Shown in pieces: positions 46,902 through 57,280 of a stretch of 64,000 nucleotides of DNA; positions within the stretch are counted from its first letter, which is position 1; each line of letters starts with the position of its first letter. Origin of the DNA: Maratus speciosus (Eukaryota > Arthropoda > Arachnida > Araneae > Salticidae); NCBI GenBank assembly GCA_963932465.1, contig OZ010792.1, positions 284,563,836 to 284,627,835 on the forward strand, read 5' to 3'. The position numbers and the translations under genes were made by a program. Under the pieces are notes generated by a model, which searched no databases, was not told where the DNA came from, and saw only the letters and a list, made by a program, of their open reading frames with translations.

Positions 46902-47711
46902 GGTAATCCGGGCCATTTTAAGATGTATAGACATAGGAGAGTCGTTTTCGGAATTTCCCGTAGTCCCTTCTTATTGAGTGCTAGTTTAACTAAGTTACTA
47001 AATGACGTACCTGAGCATCTTAGATCAAAGGCAGAAAAAATTTCTGAAGCTTGGTATGTTGACAATTTAATTACAAGTGTAAATAATGAAGAAGAACTGC
47101 GAAAACTTAAAAGTGATTCTGTTGAAATTTTAGCGAATGCTAAATTTGAATTGCAAGATTGGGCTTATAATTTGCCAACGAAGAACGAAATTACAGTTAA
47201 TGACACTTTTTCGGAAATTTCAGTGTCCGAAAATTCAAGTAAAAGAAAAACGGTTTCTATTCTTGGCCTCATTTGGGATTTAGAAGAAGATACATTAAGT
47301 TGCGACATTAAAGGAATAAATGAATCCGATAACCAATGCATTTCAAAAAGGGTGATCTTATCAGAAGCACATAAAATTTACGATCCAATAGGTTTTACAT
47401 GTGGTGTGACACTGACTCCGAAACTCTTACTACAAAAGTGTTGGGAGCTAAAAGTTACATGGGACGAAGCTCTTCCCGAAGATATAAGTAAAAAATTTCT
47501 TAAATGGGAAAAAGATTTGTGTCATTTGGCAGAGTTGAAAATTCCTCGGTATATGATGCTTAATCCTAATTCAAATACAGATTTGTCTTATCATGTCTTC
47601 TGTGATGCCTCCCAAAAGGCATATGCCACATGCATTTATTTAAGATGTAAAAACACTGATGAAGTATCGTGCCAACTTGTACAAGCTCGTGCAAGAGTAG
47701 CCCCCCCCCCC
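46902..47711 (+). pseudogene. BEL2 RT palm/thumb and start of RNase H
   Basis: The same frame continues with YRHRRVVFGISRSPFLLSAS (motif B region) and AWYVDNLITSV, the YVDN form of the polymerase motif that is common in this group. It then passes through the Pao thumb region (HKIYDPIGFTCGVTLTPK) to RNase H (VFCDASQKAYATCIY). The frame is lost at an 11-C run (47701-47711), an obvious slippage site. Confidence 0.88.
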
Positions 47712-48190
47712 TGAAACCTACAACAATTTGTAGACTTGAATTGTTAGCTTGCGCTATTGGAGTGAGAGTAATGGAAACGGTTAAGCAAGATTTAAAATTG
47801 GAAAATATTCCTATATTCTACTGGACGGATTCGATGAATACCTTGTATTGGATTATGAATACAGAAAATTGGGGTGTAATTGTGATGAATAGGGTCAAAG
47901 AAATTAGGGCACATAGTAATCCGGAAAACTGGAAGTTTGTTCCTGGGAATTTAAATCCCGCTGATATTATTTCAAGAGGATGTTCCATAGAAACACTTAA
48001 AATTAAGAAATGGCATGAAGGTCCGACGTGGCTGAAACTTGAGCCAGACTTTTGGCCAGCCTTTGATATAACTCCGAAAAAGGATGAGGTTGATAAAGAA
48101 AAGAAGAAGACAGTTATATCTTCTTTGATTTCTCTAGATGAAGAATTTCCAAAATTTTTCTCGAGTTTCACAGTTCAAGAAGATAATTAG
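47712..48190 (+). pseudogene. BEL2 RNase H C-terminal part and linker
   Basis: After the C run the frame shifts and gives TTICRLELLACAIGVRVMET, YWTDSMNTLYWI and NPADIISRGCS, the remaining RNase H acids and the NPAD motif of BEL/Pao. It ends at TAG (48188-48190); a further frameshift at about 48165-48190 moves the following integrase into another frame. Confidence 0.85.
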
Positions 48191-48587
48191 AATCACTGCT
48201 TGGATGAAGAGATTTATTGACAACTGTAAAACTAACAAAAATGAACGAGAATTTGGGAATTTAAAAATTGAAGAAATTAACCGAGCTGAAGTCATTGTAT
48301 GGAAAATTGTGCAAAAAGGTTGCTTCAAATCAGAAAAGGATGAACGCTTACGCCATTTAAAACCCTTCGTTGATCCATATGGGCTCATAAGACTTAAATC
48401 CAGAATAATTATGAGAGATGATTCGGAGGATTTCAGACTACCTATAATTTTGCCATCTGACCACCCTGTTGTTACGAAACTAATAATTGAAAAACATAAT
48501 CAAACCCTACATTGTGGAGTTCAAACATTAATGGCAGTCTTAAGAGAGAAATATTGGATCTTAAAAAGTCGTAAAACGATCCGGAAA
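48185..48587 (+). pseudogene. BEL2 integrase zinc-binding N-terminus, interrupted
   Basis: RITAWMKRFIDNCK opens the linker. RLRHLKPFVDPYGLIRLKSR and LPSDHPVVTKLIIEKHNQTLHCG include the H-H pair of the zinc domain, followed by LREKYWILKSRKTIRKV. The C-C pair (NCVRCKKY) lies beyond the foldback at 48590-48908, so the domain is split. Confidence 0.85.
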
Positions 48588-48920
48588 GTAAGAACAAACA
48601 ATCTTCTTGAAACACCATCAAAAATTTGTAAATGCGCTAGGCCTTTCGAAAGATCTGAGTCTTTCTTCGTCAGGCGCAAAAAAGACGTCCTTCTACTATG
48701 AAAGCAGAGGCAAGACAATGGGCGTCCTTCTACTATGAAAGAGGCAATGTCTTGCCTCTGCTTTCATAGTAGAAGGACGTCTTTTTTGCGCCTGACGAAG
48801 AAAGACTCAGATCTTTCGAAAGGCCTAGCGCATTTACAAATTTTTGATGGTGTTTCAAGAAGATTGTTTGTTCTTAGTCATTCACACCAGTTTTAACTTA
48901 TTTTCTTTGATCCGGAAAGT
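48578..48920. mobile_element. Foldback insertion in BEL2 integrase, 12-bp duplication
   Basis: GATCCGGAAAGT is repeated at 48578-48589 and 48909-48920. Between them, arms of about 128 bp (48590-48717 and 48749-48876) form a near-perfect palindrome around a ~31-bp loop containing a partial copy of the arm. A 32-bp tail (48877-48908) lies outside the right arm. The left arm is related to 8268-8366. The long TSD is compatible with Mutator-like or foldback elements, but the class is not proved. Confidence 0.8.
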
Positions 48921-50121
48921 TCTGAAGAATTGTGTAAGATGTAAGAAGTATGATGCCAAACCCCACGATGTTGAAATACCACCATTGCCGGAAGATAGAA
49001 TTAAAGACTGTTCTGTATTTCAAGTCATAGGTGTCGATCTGGCTGGACCTTTGTTTTTGAAGAATGGGTCAAAATCTTGGATTGTCTTATTCACCTGCGC
49101 CGTATATCGAGCTATTCACCTCGAACTTGTCACTTCATTATCTACTGACAGTTTCTTGCTTGCATTTCGACGATTCATATCACGACGTGGAAGACCTCAG
49201 ATTGTCTATACAGACAATGGAAGTAATTTTGTTGGTTCAAATTGTTTATTGAAGAAAATAGATTGGGAAATAGTGATTGAGGAACATACCGTAGGTACCC
49301 ATATTACTTGGAAATTTATTCCGCCTGCATCTCCTTGGTGGGGAGGATTCTGGGAACGTATGATAGGATTGATGAAGAATATTCTCAGAAAAGTTTTAGT
49401 AAATGCATCATTGAAATATGAAGAAATTAATACTATTCTTTGCGATTGTGAAAATGTTGTAAACTCCAGACCGTTAACATACATATCTGAAGATCTTGAA
49501 TTAGAACCCTTAACCCCTGCCATGTTTCTTCGTGAAATTAAAGAAGGTGGTGTTCCTGATCTGGACAATATAGATGCAAGTTATCTTCAAAGAAGATATG
49601 AATATCGGATGAAAATTCGTGAAGATTTGAGAAAACGTTTCCGACTAGAATATATGGGACAGCTGAAAAATTATCGTAAAAAGTCAAACAGGTATCCCGA
49701 ACTCTCAGTTGGAGATATTGTTATAATTAATACAAAAGAAAAAAGAATAAATTGGCCTCTAGGAAAAGTCATCCAGTTGTTTCCAGGTAAAGACAGCATA
49801 GTACGATTGGCAAAGTTGCGAACTAAGTTTGGTGAGTTGCTTCGACCAGTACAAAGGTTGTATCCGATGGAAGCGAATTTCCAGGCAAATGACTTTTCCC
49901 CCAAAACCATCGAGTCTGCTCACCTTAAAGATTCTCCTGGTTCTGTTAAAAATGATTCTCCTAGAATGTCTAAATTTGGACGAGTGATACGAACACCAGA
50001 ACGGTTGGACCTCCTGAACTTGTCCACGACTGTGGTTGAGTTTGACCAGGCAAAACTCAACGGGGGGAGTATGTCGCGGACAGCTCCCTCTGTATCCCTT
50101 TGCAGTAACAGTGACACCTGA
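48909..50121 (+). CDS. BEL2 integrase core and C-terminal region (DUF5641-like)
   Basis: The open frame gives the CxxC of the zinc domain (NCVRCKKYDA), then the integrase core with D at 49037 (VIGVDLAGPLF), D at 49213 (YTDNGSNFVG) and E at 49353 (PWWGGFWERMIG), the D,D,E triad. The DUF5641-like segment typical of BEL/Pao follows (YPELSVGDIVII, WPLGKVIQLFPGKD). The stop lies 50 bp inside the 3' LTR. Uninterrupted for more than 400 codons, although upstream lesions mean it can only be expressed if translation starts internally. Integrase would insert the cDNA; the last ~90 residues are variable and unassigned. Confidence 0.85.
50060..50071 (+). promoter_or_regulatory. BEL2 polypurine tract
   Basis: ACGGGGGGAGTA directly precedes the 3' LTR. 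Confidence 0.75.
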
Positions 50122-50471
50122 ATTTAAAACTTTTACGTATCGAAGTGAAGTGAACAGAAACGGAAAAAAACTTTTAGAATAATGTTTTTGTTTTTGTAAA
50201 TGGAGTTGCGCCTCCGTGATGATTTGATTGAAGTTAAAGCATTTAAATGTTTAAGTCCTATAATCTTGTAAATATTTGTAATATATTGTATATAAGTGTT
50301 GAAGATTAACCGAGTGATGTCTTTATTTCGTCTAGTGAGTTATTGAATAAAATTAGGTCTTTTCAAATTCGACAGAACGAACCAGAAAAAAGCGAGAACT
50401 TACCTCTGACAGAAATGGTAAGTAGAAGATTTATGACATTCTTTTTGTCTATGTGAAAGCTTGTTATCATA
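50072..50471 (+). repeat. BEL2 3' LTR
   Basis: ~400 bp; about eight substitutions and one inserted A relative to the 5' LTR. Followed by the CCGCG duplication. Confidence 0.92.
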
Positions 50472-50817
50472 CCGCGCTTAACCGGACCATTTTTGAATTA
50501 TAATCGTATTAGTTATAGTCTTGAGTGCCGATTTCTGCAAAAAAAATTTCCGCATATTGTTGCCATTTTTATATATAATTTTTTTTCGGGATGACTATTT
50601 AAACGCTCCGCTTTGCGGCCACCGAATATAAGTGATAAGAACTATATATTTACTGTGTGTATGTAGGTACATACATACGCACGCAATTCGATATCTCTTG
50701 ATAGAAATATCCGATCGCCTTGAAATTGTGTTAATTGTATTATTTATAAAAAGTGTTCCTTAATTTGTTTCGGGGGCTCATAGGTGGGAAATAAGGGAAG
50801 AAAGGAGGGGATTAAAG
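50472..50817. other. BEL2 target region, Tigger-like motif
   Basis: CCGCGCTTAACCGGACCATT resembles Tigger-like end motifs (compare CGGTTAAGCGGG at 54710). No matching end was found. The rest is AT-rich. Confidence 0.4.
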
Positions 50818-51326
50818 ATGTCTGGAGTAAACGCAGAAATGATTAAAAGGCTGCAAGTAATATTGGAAGTCATAACAAATGGGCATCGCATTGACGAAAA
50901 AAAGTTCCAAACATGTTCTGGTGAAACAGCAAGACTGTATGTGAACCTGTATGTGAACCTTTACAAATGGCACCCTATGATTCCAACAATGCACAAGGTT
51001 TTGATTCATGGTACGACTGTAATTAAGAAAGAAGTCGTACCCATTGGCCAATGCAACGATCAGAAGAAGCTGCCGGTGCCAGAAACAAACACTTTAGACA
51101 GTACCGTAGAAAGTACTCAAGAAAGTGCAATAGAGAAGTTTGCAACAGAGATGTCCCAAATTGGCTTCTTTTAAGCAGTGATCCTTTTATAAGCAGCTCT
51201 AAACAAAGACCAAGGGAAAAGAGGAAGCCATACTGTAGCGAGACCCTACAATTTCTTCTTCCAGCTAGGTTTGATGGTAGTCCTGATAAAGGCCAAGAAG
51301 AGAGTGGTGAAAAGATGAAAAATTGA
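50818..51326 (+). pseudogene. Frameshifted fragment of a repeat-associated arthropod protein
   Basis: The first frame gives EMIKRLQVILEVITNGHRID, then TARLYVNLYKW-type sequence, MHKVLIHG and VVPIGQ. From about 51051 a second frame gives SEEAAGARNKHFRQYRRKYS and LLLSSDPFISS. From memory, this order (ETA-LYV-LYPW, HKILIHG, PIGQ-SEEA-EARNK, RKTSR, LL-SDP-ISS) recurs in uncharacterised multi-copy proteins of arthropods and other invertebrates thought to derive from transposons. One frameshift at about 51045-51060, an in-frame duplication of YVNL, and loss of the N-terminal part make this a pseudogene. Function unknown. Confidence 0.6.
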
Positions 51327-53477
51327 GTTCTGGAGAATCAGATTGAAGCTGGCAATCTATTAAATACACTGTAAAACTAGCACCTATATACTGTAGAGAT
51401 TCCACTTTACTAAATATATTATTAAATGTAACTTTATCAAATGTGAATAATCTTTATCAAATGTAATATAAATATAATAATTATTATTAAAGTAAATTAA
51501 ATGTAAATAATAAATTTTATATATAGTAAAAATAAATACATTTAGTTAAACATTATTAGTAAATAAAACAATCTATCTACAGTTACTTTTCTCTCATAAA
51601 CAGTAAACATTTAAGGCTACTAGTCACTCAACTTACAAATTCCCTTCGGTAATGTTAAGTCTATGGGCACGTGATGTATTCGTATCATCGTATCGTAAAA
51701 TATCTACTTAGTAAATTAATATTTTAACTTATTTTTTCTTTGTGCACTTCTTAAATGATGTCTCTTTTTTCTTAGCTGTCAAAATATTTATAAAATGTAT
51801 ACTTATTATTATGTGAAATGTTAAAATCTTACTTACACTTCGTCAGATTTTAAGATATAAAATATTAAACTATGCTATGGATTTGTATGTATACTACATG
51901 GTATGTTAAAAGTTAGTTCAGTAAAACGCATGGCACCATTAAAAATTTCCATTCAGCCATTTCCGTGAATAAACGGAAATGTACTTGAGACCTTTTGCGC
52001 AGTCTTGTATATCATCTATAGAATGAATCCACAGCAAGTAATATTTAGAAAAAAAACAGTTCAATTTAAAAACGCATATCACAACTATAAACGCACTTCC
52101 AGCAATTATTGGTCATAGAATTCAATAGTTAAATTTATTCTTCAGCCAAATTCTTTTGTATGTCCCTGTAAATGAACGCTATATATTATGCACAGAATAT
52201 TCTGCAATAAATGCCTTAGTACACCTCAGTGATGTATATAAATTTCAGTACGTTTAAAATAGTGTAATATCATTGAAGTACAGAGCAAACGATTTTTTCC
52301 CATAGTCCATAATGCAAGGGAATTCTTTTGAGTGTCTCTGTAAATGAACTATAAATGCTATAGACTTCATTTACAATACCAAACATACCATAGAATTTAC
52401 CCAATAACATCTAAGAATTTCAAGGCAATCGTACTATATTTACATAGAAAAATATTTCTGGCCAGGATTCCGGGTTAAATACTCCACTGTGCGACGTCTT
52501 GTCATTCGTCTCTTCCAAAAGTCTAATTACAAATTTATCTTTCAAGAAGAATAAAGTTCATTACCCTCTAAATCAAGGTTCATCACCCTTTTCTCTAAAA
52601 CAAACGAACAACAACAAAAAAAAGCAATCCTCAGGAAATATATTGAAAGCAAAAAGTTAATTACATTTCTAAATTTTATAAAGCGTTCGATGACACTGAT
52701 ATTCGTACTGTTTATAAAAGCAATACTTACATTTGGAAAAAAGTCTATAAGATTATCTGAACTATAAATTTATTTTAAAGAAGAAAGAAGTTCATTGCTC
52801 TCGTGATCAATGTTAATCATACATTAAATGAAAAAAAAAAAAAAAATAGGCGACTTGTCGTTATTTTGAATAGTTGTACAAATTTACACAAAAAAGTGAA
52901 AAAAATTTGATTAAAATTCGAGTGTATGTATAGATTGATGATGAAACGATTCGCTCGTTAAACTTTGTTAATAAACATCAAGCGTTTATAGGGCAAAACC
53001 CATTCTTTCGGTAAAGTTCATTGTCCTTATAAAGAAGATGAGTTGTAGTTTTGACTTAAAAAACTAAACAAGATCACATGAAATAAGTTGTTAAAGTTAA
53101 TAGTTAAAGGACAAAAAACAAGTGGGTAAGTGTGATCACAGATCGCACAGAGGGTTTCGCTTAATATTCCTTTCAAAACTTTTTATCCCTTTGCCGAATC
53201 TGTTAGTTCCATATTTCGCAACCAGGGGGCGCACTCTATTCTAAACAAACCTCTATCTGAACGAAATTCCGTTTTACAAACTATCCGCAGATATATTAGT
53301 CGAGGGGATCGGGCCCATAGCACGCTAGATAGATAGGCGACCCCTGGCGGTGCAAATTGGAACTAAAATATGTACGGCTATGGTGCGTAATATGGAAGAG
53401 CGGTCAAAGAAGTGTCGGCAAAAGTTAGAAAAGTGCACTCCGGGTGTAAAGGATGGATGGAGAATATAAAACTGCTA
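51327..53477. other. AT-rich; weak repeats around 52.1-52.4 kb
   Basis: TTCTTTTG-(T/A)TGTC-CTGTAAATGAAC recurs at about 52150 and 52322 in a loose ~170-bp pattern. An A run lies at 52830-52845. No gene or element boundary was recognised. Confidence 0.5.
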
Positions 53478-54195
53478 AAAATACAGAAGTTAGAGCCCGG
53501 AGTGGTAAATAATATGATTTTTTGAAAATTCATGAGTTTTCGTGTGATCGCAATTGTGCTGCTATAAGTATACAAAATTTCACATCTCCAACTTAATTAG
53601 GGGCTGAGTTAGAAAAATTGCTTAAAATACACAAGTTAGAGCCCAGAGCGTTAAATATAAGACTTTTTCAAAATTTTATGATTTGCCGTTTGATGTGAGG
53701 CGTCCAGCTATAAGAATCCAAAATTTCACGTCTTCAACTTATTAAGGGGTGAGTTAGAAAACAAAACAAAACAAAAAAAAGCTTAAAATACACAAGTTAG
53801 AGCCCGGAGGGGTAAATATAAGACTTTTTCAAAATTTTATGGTTTGTCGTTTGATATGAGGTGTTCAGCTATAAGTATTCAAAATTTCAAGTCTTCAACT
53901 TAATTAGGGGCTGAGTTAGAAAAAAAGCTTAAAATACACAAATTAGAGCCCGGATGGGTAAATATAAGACTTTTTCAAAATTTTATGATTTCTAGTTTAA
54001 TGTGAGGTGTTCAGCTATAAGTATCCAAAATTTCAAGTCTTCAACTTAATTAGGGGCTGAGTTATTAAACAAAGTTTAAAATACACAGGTTAGAGCCCAG
54101 AGGGGCAAATATAAGACTTCTTCAAAATTTTATGATTTGTTGTTTGATGTGACGTGTTCAGCTATAAGAATCCAAAATTTCAAGTCTCCTACATA
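53478..54195 (+). repeat. Tandem array, ~145-bp unit, about 5 copies
   Basis: The block AAGTTAGAGCCCGGAG recurs near 53486, 53628, 53796, 53939 and 54086. ATAAGACTTTTTCAAAATTT, GAGGTGTTCAGCTATAAG and CTTCAACTTAATTAGGGG follow in each unit. The 53796 unit is longer because of a CAAAA/A-rich insertion. Confidence 0.85.
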
Positions 54196-54349
54196 TCATG
54201 ATCATGAAGGTCCAGGAAAGACGTCAACCGGGGCCGAATACATGAAGCCATGGTTTGAGTGTTAAACTCCTGGACGAGTCGGATAAATTAAGTATATGTG
54301 TATTAAACATGTAATCAAAATTTTAGGTGAAAGAAAAATATATAACTAG

Positions 54350-55305
54350 AGAACAGGAATTCTGCTTTTTCAGAATTTAGTGTCGCCCCCGACATTTCCA
54401 TTACTTCATTTTCTTCTAATGGACTGGTGGTTTCTATTATTATGAAACAGCCATTATAAATGAAGCGTTAGGTGAAGATGAAAGAGCAGTCGTAAAAAGT
54501 TAGAACTCTGATTTTCTGGTCAGAATGGGGTAAAAAATGGCCATAATTTTTTCTTTAAATTATGGCCATTCCCCCCCCCCCCCCTATTCAGACTAGAAAA
54601 TCAGAGTTCTAACTTTTTACGACTGCTCTTTCATCTTTACCTAACGCTTCATTTATAATGGCTGTTTCGTAATAATAGAAACCACCAGTCCATCAGAAGA
54701 AAATAACTCGGTTAAGCGGGACTCTACTGTAGTGCAAAACATATTTCAATTTTAAGACTTAAAGCACGCGCTTTTATTTTATGTAAAAGGACGTCATTTG
54801 CATTATAGATACTTAAAATTAAATATAGTTTATAATAGCTCCATGTTTTATCATAAATCATTCGTTTCTATTTTCTCAAAATAGTACGTATTTTCGTTAC
54901 ATTTTTTTAGTTTTTATGGGGAAATGGCAACAAGAAGATATAATTGCTATTTTTCAACTATTTCTTTTTTTTACTTTCTGCAGAAATGGAGCACTTGAGT
55001 TGCCAAAATGAAACAAATGTCGCTAAAAACTACAAAAATATTAATATTTCAAAAATAAATGGAGATGCAGTTTTCAAACAAATTGCATTAAAAAGTACTT
55101 TTTTCCCCAATACGACGGTATAAACATTGAAAATGTGCGATGCTTAGAAGTTTTAAAAAATGCTGTAGAGTATTTAATCGCACAACGAAACATCGACTTT
55201 TGTTTTACGGCTGGCTTACATAACGTAACGTTTTTTTTTTGAAGACGACACAAAATAAGCTGGGAGAAAGAAATAGCATACCGTACCGGGGGCTAAAAGT
55301 TCCAA
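54350..55305 (+). repeat. Dispersed repeat family, copy 2
   Basis: It matches 9786-10600 in order and orientation (landmarks given there) and is interrupted at 54408-54733 by a foldback MITE that copy 1 lacks. Confidence 0.75.
54408..54733. mobile_element. Foldback MITE with a Tigger-like right end
   Basis: The arms 54408-54522 and 54592-54703 are near-perfect inverted copies (TTCTTCTAATGGACTGGTGG, AAAGAGCAGTCGTAAAAAGT). The loop holds a second hairpin (AATGGCCATAATTT/AAATTATGGCCATT) and a C run. The right end CGGTTAAGCGGGACTCTACT then GTA is Tigger-like; the left terminus is missing or rearranged. Confidence 0.75.
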
Positions 55306-57129
55306 GGGTTTAGCTATTTGAGCAGTAAAAAAAAAAAAATAGTAAGCCAAAATACTGATATAAAGGCGCCATCATGTTAGGATGACCGATTTGTAGGATT
55401 TGAATTTAAACATCGTTTATTTTCTTTATAACGTGCATGATCAGCAAATGAACTGACTCTCTGATATTTTATTATCAATAATTTGAAAGCATGAGTTATG
55501 AAAATTCACGATCACGATATCAAGGTTTGGAGATATTCAAAATTAGAAAAGAGTAAGTCCATAAAATTATATTGTTCATGAAGCATCGGCTTATGAAATG
55601 CCAAGGAAGGCACTGTTGGGCATAATCAGATTGTTCACCGAAACTCTCGATTAACCGAAATCAATTTTTAAAACTTTTTTTTTTTTTAACTATCACATTT
55701 CTCGTGTGCAAAATGTATTTTTAAAGCTTTTTAAAAATTTTTGTTACTGTTACATTTCTTGTGTGTAAAATCCATTTTTAAAGCTACTTTTAAATAAAGA
55801 AGATAAATAGAGATAGCTTTGTTATTCATGGAAAAAAAATACACATTTGAAGTCCCCTTGTTCGTCCTTTTTGTTTTATGAATGCTATGTTTATATCAAT
55901 AGCAACACTTAAATTTTAATAAGTGAATAACTTTCAAAAGAAATTCACATACCTTCTGAAAATAAACTGCTTATTAATGCGAGATCGAATCTTGTTGGAA
56001 TAAATAATACGCACATGGCATATAGTATAGAAGGAAAAAAAATCAGTGGGGTATGAAAGAACAACTCAACATCTATTGAAGCATTAGTTCCATTTTTCTA
56101 AAAATTGTAATAGAAATCACATTAAAACAAATCCCCAGTGATGTTATCAAATCAAAAAAAAAAAAAATTGTCATTTAATAGATTACCATCTAGAATTTTT
56201 TAAATAATCGAATAAATAAAAATTGAAAGCAGTTCCACCGAATCATCAACAGAGCGCGACAAATCACGTTCGTAACAAAGTTTAAAAGAAAAATCTAAAT
56301 TTCATCCACCAAATTCTGTCGCATCCTCTTCAACAACAGATCGCAAAGATCAAACTTCAGACGACCAAAACCTTCATCGATAAACTCTCCAAGTCCCGTT
56401 TCGAGAAGAAAAATAGTTTACAAATCGAAAGCAGTTCCACCGAATCATCCACAGATTGCGACAAATTACCTACGTTGAGCTCAATTTTTCCCGGTTAGAA
56501 TCGACCGATTGTAAAACGTCGTGGATAGTGGATTGGAGCCCCTCGAGTCATGGCCTTTTACTATCAATCGATTAAACATTAATTTGTTTCCCATTTCGCC
56601 TTCGTCTTTTATTCTGTAATCGATTTTCATGGGCTACATAATCAGTTGAAGACCTCAATTTTCATGGGCTACATAATCAGTTGAAGACCTCGATTTTCAT
56701 GGCCTACATAATGAGTTAAGACCTCGATTTTTGCTTTGCAAGACGATTTTCATTTCGGCGTCGCTCTTTGGTTTTGGATTTTTCCATATATGATAATTTG
56801 CGCCTACCCATTTTGTAACTTTTTCAATTTTTAATGATTTTATGCCTTTGGATTACCTATTCAAACAATTTTTAACGATTTTATGCCTTTCTATTACCTA
56901 TTCAAATAAAAATTCTTATAAAAGTAAAGAACATCCTTGAATTTCGTTAAAAAAATAGAATGCGAGCACCATTTGACCCCATCCTCGACCGAAAATAACA
57001 ACTATTTCCAAATGGTTAATAACAGAAATGAAAACGCTGACAAAGCAGTAATGACAAGAGAGCAGATATCACGGAGCCGGTGAACTGACAAATCAAGAAA
57101 GAAGGGGGGGGGGGGATTAGGCTGTTATT
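55306..57129. other. AT-rich with small duplications
   Basis: GAAAGCAGTTCCACCGAATC is repeated at about 56226 and 56428 in a ~200-bp direct duplication. CTCGATTAACCGAA at about 55640 resembles a Tigger end. A G run lies at 57104-57116. No gene. Confidence 0.5.
56622..56745. repeat. 35-bp tandem repeat, about 3.5 copies
   Basis: ATTTTCATGGGCTACATAAT then CAGTTGAAGACCTC starts at 56623, 56658 and 56693, with a partial fourth copy. Confidence 0.85.
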
Positions 57130-57280
57130 AGGTAGCTTTCATTACAAAAAGCTACCTATTGCAGCCGTTCGGAGGAAAGCGATTTCAAAAAATTTTGGTA
57201 TATTTTCATCGATCATGACCCCCAGACCCCGAAACCACCGTCCGATCAAAATTGATATATATATATATATATATCCATAC

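Larger units (their letters stand above)
43420..50471 (+). mobile_element. BEL/Pao LTR retrotransposon, near full length but broken (BEL2)
   Basis: ~400-bp LTRs (43420-43818 and 50072-50471) differ by about eight substitutions and one indel. CCGCG is duplicated at 43415-43419 and 50472-50476. The order is Gag, zinc knuckles, aspartic protease, RT, RNase H, integrase, DUF5641, as in the family. Lesions are a hAT MITE in gag, an in-frame stop in RT, a frameshift at a C run in RNase H, a frameshift before integrase, and a foldback inside the integrase zinc domain. Confidence 0.95.
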
